A stretch of 13,156 nt of DNA from positions 1-13,156 of the forward strand of contig JAUWYS010000005.1 of assembly GCA_030615715.1 (NCBI GenBank), read 5' to 3'. Under the pieces are notes generated by a model. It was not told the origin of the DNA and did not search any database. It worked only from the letters and a program-made list of their open reading frames with translations. The position numbers and the translations under genes were made by a program. The stretch comes from a bacterium (GTDB taxonomy: Bacteria; Patescibacteriota; Minisyncoccia; Minisyncoccales; CG1-02-41-26). Shown piece after piece: positions 6,559 to 11,549 of this stretch. The stretch's first letter is position 1; every line of letters begins with the position of its first letter.

Positions 6559-7775
6559 AGTTTGCCTACAAAGCCAGAACCAAAGAGGGAAGAATTCAGA
6601 GAGGAACCATTGAGGCCTCTTCTCGTAAAGCTTGCCTTAATATCTTGGAGAAATATGGATTTTACGTAACCTCCCTGCGAGAGGCAGGAAAGGGAGGATT
6701 TTTGATGGGAAAAATTTCCCTGCGAAGGACATCTGCCAAAGATATTGTCAGCTTCAGCCGTCAATTCTCAGTGATGCTAAAATCTGCCATTCCTGCGGTT
6801 GAGGCCTTGCGGGCTCAGGTGGCTCAGACGGAAAACCCGGTTTTTCGAGAGAAAATTTTAAAAATGGCAGAAATGGTGGAGACCGGAAGCACTCTTTCCC
6901 AGGCCTTTTCTCTACATCCCAATATTTTTGACCCATTTTTTGTAAATATAGTCAAATCCGGAGAGGCGACCGGTAAGGTAGCCGACTCCCTGGATTATTT
7001 AGCCAACCATTTAGAGTCAGAATATAATCTCCATCAGAAAATAAGGGGGGCGATGATTTATCCTGCTTTTGTTATTGTAGTTTTTATTGCCGCCTTCTTT
7101 CTGGTGACCTTTTTTATCGTTCCTCGATTGACCGAAATCTTAGAGAGCTTTGGAGGAAAACTTCCCCTGACCACCAGAGCGCTGATTTCTCTGTCGGCGT
7201 TTGTCAGAAAAGGGGGTTGGGTCATTATTATTATCTTTTTTGGCTTGTTATTTTTTCTCCCCCAATATTTTAAAAAATCTCCGAAGAGTAAAAATTTCTA
7301 TGATAGGATTTCTCTGAGAGTACCAATTCTGGGAGATTTTTACAAAAAAATTTATCTTGTTCGCTTTTGTGAAAACCTCTCGGTGTTAATTCGAGCCGGC
7401 TTGCCCATCACTCAGGCCCTGAAAATAACCGAGGGAATAATAGGCAGTGAAGTTTATAAAAAAATTATCAGAGAGGCCCAGGAAAGGGTAGCTCGGGGGG
7501 AGAGGATAAGTTCGGTCTTATCGCAATATCCACAATACGTCACCACCTTCACCACCCAGATGATTTCAACCGGAGAAGAAACCGGGAAGTTAGAACAAAC
7601 CCTGGCGAATGTAGTTAATTTTTATCGAGCAGAAATAGAAAGGACTGCCGACAACCTGACCAGTATTTTAGAGCCAATTTTAATTGTGATTTTAGGGATT
7701 GGTATAGCCGTAATGGCAGTTTCAATTTTTATTCCTTTATTTCAAATGGGAATGGGTGGCTTTGGAGCCATGTAA
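6555..7775 (+). CDS. pilC: type IV pilus inner-membrane platform protein PilC
   Basis: A 406-residue protein of the PilC/GspF family, at its typical length. The N-terminus MKFAYKARTKEGRIQRGTIE is the usual start. Two homologous T2SSF helical domains follow, at about 70-195 and 272-395, each with the family pattern (SRQFSVMLKSAIPAVEAL; CENLSVLIRAGLPITQAL). Hydrophobic segments at about 168-192, 218-238 and 372-396 give three transmembrane helices. PilC is the membrane platform on which PilB and PilT act to insert or remove pilins. The ATG overlaps the pilT stop, and the first pilin follows after 13 nt. Confidence 0.95.
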   Translation: MKFAYKARTKEGRIQRGTIEASSRKACLNILEKYGFYVTSLREAGKGGFLMGKISLRRTSAKDIVSFSRQFSVMLKSAIPAVEALRAQVAQTENPVFREKILKMAEMVETGSTLSQAFSLHPNIFDPFFVNIVKSGEATGKVADSLDYLANHLESEYNLHQKIRGAMIYPAFVIVVFIAAFFLVTFFIVPRLTEILESFGGKLPLTTRALISLSAFVRKGGWVIIIIFFGLLFFLPQYFKKSPKSKNFYDRISLRVPILGDFYKKIYLVRFCENLSVLIRAGLPITQALKITEGIIGSEVYKKIIREAQERVARGERISSVLSQYPQYVTTFTTQMISTGEETGKLEQTLANVVNFYRAEIERTADNLTSILEPILIVILGIGIAVMAVSIFIPLFQMGMGGFGAM

Positions 7776-7788
7776 TTTCCGCAAACAC

Positions 7789-8250
7789 ATGAAAAACAAA
7801 GGATTCACTTTAATTGAGTTGTTGGTAGTTATTACCATTATTGGAATTTTAGCTTCCGTAGTGGTCGTTCAATTTCCCGGGGCCATCAAAAGAGCCAGAG
7901 ATGGTCGGGTTATTTCTGATATGGGTCAATTCAGAACCCAAGCCATAATTTTGCATAGCACCCAGGAAAATTATGCTCAAGTTGCCTGTACTGTCATGGG
8001 AACCTTATGCGATTGTCCAGATTCTACCATTGAGTATCTCTGTAATGATATTGAACAAAATATTGCTCAGGGAGACGATCTGGTAACCTATGTTCAAAAC
8101 GATGGTCAGGGGTTTTGCGCGGCAGTTCATTTGGAAGGTTCTGATAGGTATTTCTGCGTAGACGGGGAATTACATGCTAGAGAATATGAAACTTTTCCCA
8201 GTTTTTGCTCTCCCTCCTGTGAGGCAATGAATAGTTGCAGCTGTGAATAA
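7789..8250 (+). CDS. type IV pilin, cysteine-rich (pilin 1)
   Basis: A 153-residue prepilin. The class III signal is MKNKG followed by the mature start FTLIELLVVITIIGILASVV, with Gly at -1 and Glu at +5; PilD should cut after Gly5 and methylate Phe. The hydrophobic helix leads into a soluble domain with ten cysteines, including CDC, CSPSC and CSC clusters near the end, a high count for a pilin and suggesting several disulfides. I place the start at ATG 7789; a GTG 33 nt upstream is in frame but overlaps the end of pilC and would give a needlessly long leader. There is no separate promoter: it follows pilC by 13 nt and is probably transcribed from the pilM operon. It is a paralogue of the next gene. 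Confidence 0.92.
   Translation: MKNKGFTLIELLVVITIIGILASVVVVQFPGAIKRARDGRVISDMGQFRTQAIILHSTQENYAQVACTVMGTLCDCPDSTIEYLCNDIEQNIAQGDDLVTYVQNDGQGFCAAVHLEGSDRYFCVDGELHAREYETFPSFCSPSCEAMNSCSCE
7813..7856 (+). repeat. 44-nt near-identical repeat, copy in pilin 1
   Basis: This segment codes for the N-terminal helix of pilin 1 and matches 8378-8421 in pilin 2 at 43 of 44 positions, including synonymous sites. The bodies of the two genes are much more diverged. It suggests recent duplication or gene conversion and gives a direct repeat 565 bp apart. Confidence 0.85.
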
Positions 8251-8261
8251 ATAGCTTGACT

Positions 8262-8292
8262 TTGATTTTAGAATGAGGGAGAATATTATAAT
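8262..8292 (+). promoter_or_regulatory. promoter of pilin 2
   Basis: This lies in the 94-bp gap between the two pilins. TTGATT (8262-8267) is followed by a perfect TATAAT (8287-8292) at 19-nt spacing, or by TATTAT (8284-8289) at 16 nt. An overlapping TTGACT (8256-8261) is too far upstream to pair. The transcript would start near 8298 and have a leader of about 45 nt, unlike the leaderless arrangement of pilM and pilD. The leader has a small hairpin (AAAAAG 8304-8309 with CTTTTT 8314-8319) followed by an A-rich stretch up to the start codon. Confidence 0.6.
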
Positions 8293-8344
8293 AAAGTACT
8301 AGCAAAAAGGTCGCTTTTTCTCAAAAAATAATCAAACCAAGAAA

Positions 8345-8809
8345 ATGAAGTTACAAAAATCGAAAGGTTTCACTTTGATTGAGTTGTTGGTAGTTATTGC
8401 CATTATTGGAATTTTAGCTTCAATTGTTTTGGTGAGTTTCCCGGGAGCTACCAAAAAAGCAAAGGACACTCGAATTATTTCAGCTATTGGCCAGGCAAGG
8501 ACAGTCATGACCTATGTTTACGCTAACGATGGAGACTACGATGCTTTCCTTTGCACCCATACAGATATGGTCACTCTTTGTGCTGAGGTTGCCAACAATC
8601 ATCCCACCTCAGGAACAAATCCAACCATTGTCCAGGATGATGCCAGCGATTCTACGGCTGCTTGTATCTATTCTCTATTGAATGCGAAAACCAATTATTG
8701 GTACTGCGGTGACAGCACTGGAGTCGCAGGTTTCACGACCACTGATCCATCAGGAGTAGGCTATTGCGTGGCTGACACGACTGCTGTTTGTCCATCGGTT
8801 GCCAGTTAA
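8345..8809 (+). CDS. type IV pilin, probable major subunit (pilin 2)
   Basis: A 154-residue prepilin with leader MKLQKSKG and mature start FTLIELLVVIAIIGILASIV (Gly -1, Glu +5). The soluble domain has six cysteines, enough for three disulfides, and is rich in Asp, Thr and Ser. It is followed by an intrinsic terminator and preceded by its own promoter, so it forms a single-gene unit inside the pilus locus. That wiring is expected for the subunit needed in largest amount, so I infer it is the major pilin. The first 40 residues are almost identical to pilin 1, while the C-terminal domains differ. Subtype (PilA- or PilE-like) cannot be told from sequence alone. Confidence 0.92.
   Translation: MKLQKSKGFTLIELLVVIAIIGILASIVLVSFPGATKKAKDTRIISAIGQARTVMTYVYANDGDYDAFLCTHTDMVTLCAEVANNHPTSGTNPTIVQDDASDSTAACIYSLLNAKTNYWYCGDSTGVAGFTTTDPSGVGYCVADTTAVCPSVAS
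8378..8421 (+). repeat. 44-nt near-identical repeat, copy in pilin 2
   Basis: Partner of 7813-7856, with a single mismatch (G for A in the codon that changes Thr to Ala). See that entry. Confidence 0.85.
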
Positions 8810-8841
8810 TAATATTACTGAATAATATTTCAACTCAAAAT

Positions 8842-8873
8842 TGCCCAGGATTTTCCTCTTGGGCAGTTTTTTT
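8842..8873 (+). terminator. intrinsic terminator after pilin 2
   Basis: TGCCCA (8842-8847) pairs with TGGGCA (8860-8865). An inner GGA/TCC can extend the hairpin, and a run of seven T's ends it (8867-8873). It lies 32 nt after the pilin 2 stop and separates this gene from pilD. Confidence 0.85.
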
Positions 8874-8881
8874 GATACAAT
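8873..8881 (+). promoter_or_regulatory. extended -10 element before pilD
   Basis: TGATACAAT (8873-8881) fits the TGnTATAAT extended -10 and begins at the last base of the terminator's T-run. No good -35 is present. The start of transcription would fall at about 8888, which is the A of the pilD ATG, giving a leaderless mRNA. The position straight after a terminator supports a need for a new promoter here. Confidence 0.5.
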
Positions 8882-8887
8882 AAAGTA

Positions 8888-9655
8888 ATGAATTTAGGTT
8901 TTTGTTTAATTGTTTTTGTTTTCGGAGCTTGTATTGGCAGTTTTTTGAATTGTCTAATTTATCGATTAAAAGAAAAACAAAGTTTTCTCTCAGGCAGGTC
9001 TTTTTGCCCCAAGTGCCTTCATCAATTAGCTTTTTTTGATTTAATTCCAGTGTTAAGTTTCATTTTTTTGAAAGGAAAATGTAGATATTGCGGAGAGAAA
9101 ATCTCTTGGCAGTACCCCTTAGTGGAACTCGCCACCGGAGGATTATTTCTCTTAATTTTTTTACGATTTACCATTTACCATTTACCATTTACCATTTACT
9201 TATTCGTTGTTTCCTCTCTCTTAATTATCATTTTTGTTTATGATTTAAAGCATTATATTATCCCAGATAAAATAATTTTCCTAGCCATTGCCGTAGTATT
9301 TCTCTATAAAATAATCTTCAATTTTCAAACTTCTAATCTCTATTCCCCAATTCTAAGTGCTCTTGTTGCTTCGGCTTTTTTCTTTTTGTTATGGCTGGTC
9401 TCTCGCGGTAAGTGGATGGGCTTGGGTGATGCCAAATTGGCATTTCTGATGGGGCTTTTTTTGGGCTACCCTCAAATCTTAGTAGCCATGTTCTCAGCTT
9501 TTTTAATCGGTGCTATAATAGGATTAGGTCTGATAGTTTGCCGCAAGAAAACCCTAAAAAGCCAGGTCCCCTTTGGACCATTCCTGGTGGTGGGAACATT
9601 TATTGCTCTTTTTTGGGGAAAAGAAATAATCAAGTGGTATCTTAATTTAATATGA
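8888..9655 (+). CDS. pilD: prepilin peptidase / N-methyltransferase PilD
   Basis: A 255-residue polytopic membrane protein of the PilD/GspO family. The first helix contains GSFLNCLIYRL, the family signature. The cytoplasmic methyltransferase loop has Zn-binding pairs CPKC (40-43) and CRYC (65-68). The aspartyl protease residues are D119 in YDLKHYIIPD and D181 in GLGDAKL. It removes the leader of all six prepilins in this locus and methylates the new N-terminus. About eight hydrophobic segments are visible. A 7-bp tandem repeat lies in the second helix region (residues 93-104), before both catalytic aspartates. The stop overlaps the next gene in ATGA, so it is coupled to the minor pilins. Confidence 0.96.
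   Translation: MNLGFCLIVFVFGACIGSFLNCLIYRLKEKQSFLSGRSFCPKCLHQLAFFDLIPVLSFIFLKGKCRYCGEKISWQYPLVELATGGLFLLIFLRFTIYHLPFTIYLFVVSSLLIIIFVYDLKHYIIPDKIIFLAIAVVFLYKIIFNFQTSNLYSPILSALVASAFFFLLWLVSRGKWMGLGDAKLAFLMGLFLGYPQILVAMFSAFLIGAIIGLGLIVCRKKTLKSQVPFGPFLVVGTFIALFWGKEIIKWYLNLI
9166..9199 (+). repeat. 7-bp tandem repeat inside pilD
   Basis: Four complete copies of ATTTACC and a fifth lacking one base lie head to tail without mismatch. They encode alternating FTIYHLPFTIY within a membrane segment of PilD. Because 7 is not a multiple of 3, gain or loss of one unit would shift the frame before the catalytic aspartates. Confidence 0.95.
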
Positions 9656-10176
9656 AAAAGAATAAAGGTTTCACTCTAATTGAACTTTTGGTAACCATGG
9701 TAATCATTGGCATTCTCTCCTCAATTTTATTTTTAGGGAGCAGGGCAGAAGAAAAAAAGTTAGTCCTCATGAGAGCAGCTTATGTTTTAACTCAGGACTT
9801 GAGAGAGATACAGGAAATGGCTATGGGAGCTGGGGAGGTTAGTTGCAATGGAGATGTCACTCATAGTTTCGGAGTTTATTTTCACCGGGTGACTCTTCCA
9901 GATTCTTATCTCATTTTTGCTGATTGTAATGATAATCAACACAAAGAGAGCAAAGAGGTTCTCAGAGAGGTTAAATTAGGAGAAGGACTTCGGATTCAAC
10001 ACATAGCTCCTCCACCAGTAGCTCTAAATATTGTTTTTGTTCCCCCAGATCCAATGGTCTACATAAACGGAGTTGAATCGGGAGCGGAGGGAACCATAAG
10101 CATCTGGCTGGAAGCTGACCCAACCAGGACCAAAACAATAAAAATAAACTCAGCCGGGAGAATAGAAATGGAATAA
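9652..10176 (+). CDS. minor pilin, GspH/FimT-like
   Basis: A 174-residue prepilin. Leader MKKNKG is followed by FTLIELLVTMVIIGILSSIL (Gly -1, Glu +5). After the helix comes RAAYVLTQDLREIQEMAMG, typical of the GspH/FimT family, in which this helix precedes a beta-rich domain. The end, TISIWLEADPTRTKTIKINSAGRIE, fits the last strands of that domain (an IxIxxxGRI-type ending). It is the first of four minor pilins in H-I-J-K order, thought to form the tip complex that starts fibre assembly. It overlaps pilD by 4 nt. Confidence 0.88.
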   Translation: MKKNKGFTLIELLVTMVIIGILSSILFLGSRAEEKKLVLMRAAYVLTQDLREIQEMAMGAGEVSCNGDVTHSFGVYFHRVTLPDSYLIFADCNDNQHKESKEVLREVKLGEGLRIQHIAPPPVALNIVFVPPDPMVYINGVESGAEGTISIWLEADPTRTKTIKINSAGRIEME

Positions 10177-10179
10177 CAT

Positions 10180-10638
10180 ATGAAAAAAGCATTTACCCTC
10201 ATTGAAGTAATAGTGGCTATCTCCATTTTTTTAATTGGCATTGTTGGGGTTTATGCTGTGGTTCCAAGAATAATTGCCATTGGTCAAGCTAACACTTTGA
10301 GATTTATGGCCTCTCAGCTTGGCAGAGAGGGCATTGAAATAGTCAGGAATATTAGAGATACCAATTCCTTGAAAGGAAATGATTTTGATGAAGGATTAAA
10401 TGATGGGGTCTGGCGAGTCCAATACAATAAAGATTTCCTGCTATCTCCCTCCGATAACCCCTTGAAGATTGATGGCAATGGATTTTACAATTACGATTCG
10501 GGCTCCTCCACCAACTTTAAAAGAAAGGTCACCCTCAGCCACCCGGCTGCTGACAGTTTGAGGGTTAAAATTGAGATTAGTTGGCCAGGTAAGGGCTCAC
10601 CTTTACAGCTTGAAGAAATTTTATACAACTGGCGTTAA
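10180..10638 (+). CDS. minor pilin, GspI/PilV-like
   Basis: A 152-residue prepilin with a very short leader MKKA followed by FTLIEVIVAISIFLIGIVGV. The residue at -1 is Ala, not the usual Gly; Glu +5 is kept. The helix continues into RFMASQLGREGIEIVRNIRDTN, the pattern seen in GspI/PilV proteins (an AxxxAREGIE-like motif). Processing by PilD may be less efficient. It lies 3 nt after the GspH-like gene and 4 nt before the GspJ-like gene. A weak GGA about 10 nt before the ATG is the nearest thing to a ribosome-binding site. Confidence 0.87.
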   Translation: MKKAFTLIEVIVAISIFLIGIVGVYAVVPRIIAIGQANTLRFMASQLGREGIEIVRNIRDTNSLKGNDFDEGLNDGVWRVQYNKDFLLSPSDNPLKIDGNGFYNYDSGSSTNFKRKVTLSHPAADSLRVKIEISWPGKGSPLQLEEILYNWR

Positions 10639-10642
10639 TCAT

Positions 10643-11194
10643 ATGAAAAAGGGTTTCACCTTAATTGAACTTTTGGTAGCTGTAACCATTTTTTCGGTGG
10701 TGCTTACTTCATTTTTAGGGCTTTTCAGTTCTGTCTTCAAAGAACAAAGAAAAAATCTAAACTTGCAATATCTTTTGCAAAATACCTCTTATCTTTCAGA
10801 ATATATCAGCCGGGCTTTGAGAATGGCTCGGAAAGACCTCTCTGGCGATTGTATTTCTCTCAAATATAATTTTGAAAATCCCGGAGGCGATATTTCCAAA
10901 ATAAGATTTTTAAACTATCAGGAGAAATGCCAGGAATTCTTATTAGAGGACGATCAAGTCAAGGTTAAAAAATCTTCAGACCAATACTCTTCTAATTTTG
11001 GAGCCGCCGAACCCTTAACTCCCACCAACCTCATGATTGAGGATTTGAAATTTGAGATTTCCGGTCAAACTCAAGATGATGACCTTCAACCAAAAGCAAC
11101 TTTTTGCTTGAGAATAAAAAATAAAGTTTTTGAACCAGAGATATTGAACCTCCAGACCACAATCTCTCAAAGAGACTTAGATGTCAAATACTAA
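10643..11194 (+). CDS. minor pilin, GspJ/PilW-like
   Basis: A 183-residue prepilin, leader MKKG followed by FTLIELLVAVTIFSVVLTSF. The next part, LQYLLQNTSYLSEYISRALRMA, resembles the GspJ/PilW helix. I chose the ATG at 10643 because it puts the class III signal at the N-terminus; a longer in-frame reading from 10571 would overlap the previous gene by 68 nt and bury the signal. The 3' end overlaps the next gene by 14 nt. Confidence 0.88.
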   Translation: MKKGFTLIELLVAVTIFSVVLTSFLGLFSSVFKEQRKNLNLQYLLQNTSYLSEYISRALRMARKDLSGDCISLKYNFENPGGDISKIRFLNYQEKCQEFLLEDDQVKVKKSSDQYSSNFGAAEPLTPTNLMIEDLKFEISGQTQDDDLQPKATFCLRIKNKVFEPEILNLQTTISQRDLDVKY

Positions 11195-11546
11195 TTATAA
11201 AAATCAAAAAGGCGTTTCTCTTTATCTAACTATTGTGATTCTTTCGGTTCTCATGGCCGTCGTCTTTACCATGATAAGTATTGCTGTCAGTCAGATAAAA
11301 GTCATTTATACTTTGAGTGATTCAGTCATTGCTTTTTACGGGGCAGATACCGGGATAGAGAGGGTCTTGTACGCCGTTTATAAGGAGGGATATATCCCCA
11401 GTAAAGGGGAGTGTCCTTCAGCTTACAAAGGCATTTTAGATAATGGGGCTGGTTATGAAGTTTGTGTCTCTAATAAATCAACTTTAACTATTTTTTCCAC
11501 CGGAGATTACAAAAAAACAAAAAGAAGAATTGAAATAAACTTTTAA
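11181..11546 (+). CDS. minor pilin, GspK/PilX-like
   Basis: A 121-residue protein, leader MSNTNYKNQKG followed by VSLYLTIVILSVLMAVVFTM, then SQIKVIYTLSDSVIAFYGADTGIERVLY. A prepilin peptidase site after Gly11 is likely, but there is no Glu at +5 (Leu instead), a known trait of GspK. The ADTGIE stretch after the helix matches the EAGIE-like motif of PilX/GspK relatives. It is shorter than full GspK and has no inserted domain. As the last of the H-I-J-K set it is expected at the pilus tip. Two cysteines flank the C-terminal domain. It overlaps the previous gene by 14 nt and is 3 nt from ligA. Confidence 0.82.
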   Translation: MSNTNYKNQKGVSLYLTIVILSVLMAVVFTMISIAVSQIKVIYTLSDSVIAFYGADTGIERVLYAVYKEGYIPSKGECPSAYKGILDNGAGYEVCVSNKSTLTIFSTGDYKKTKRRIEINF

Positions 11547-11549
11547 TTG

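Noticed and set aside
7756-7788. GTG start giving pilin 1 eleven extra residues.
   Set aside because: It overlaps pilC and puts the class III signal sixteen residues in; ATG 7789 gives a standard five-residue leader.
8256-8261. TTGACT as the -35 box of pilin 2.
   Set aside because: Its distance to TATAAT is 25 nt, too long; the neighbouring TTGATT gives a workable spacing.
10571-10642. Upstream ATG for the GspJ-like minor pilin.
   Set aside because: It would overlap the previous gene by 68 nt and hide the prepilin signal; ATG 10643 is clearly better.
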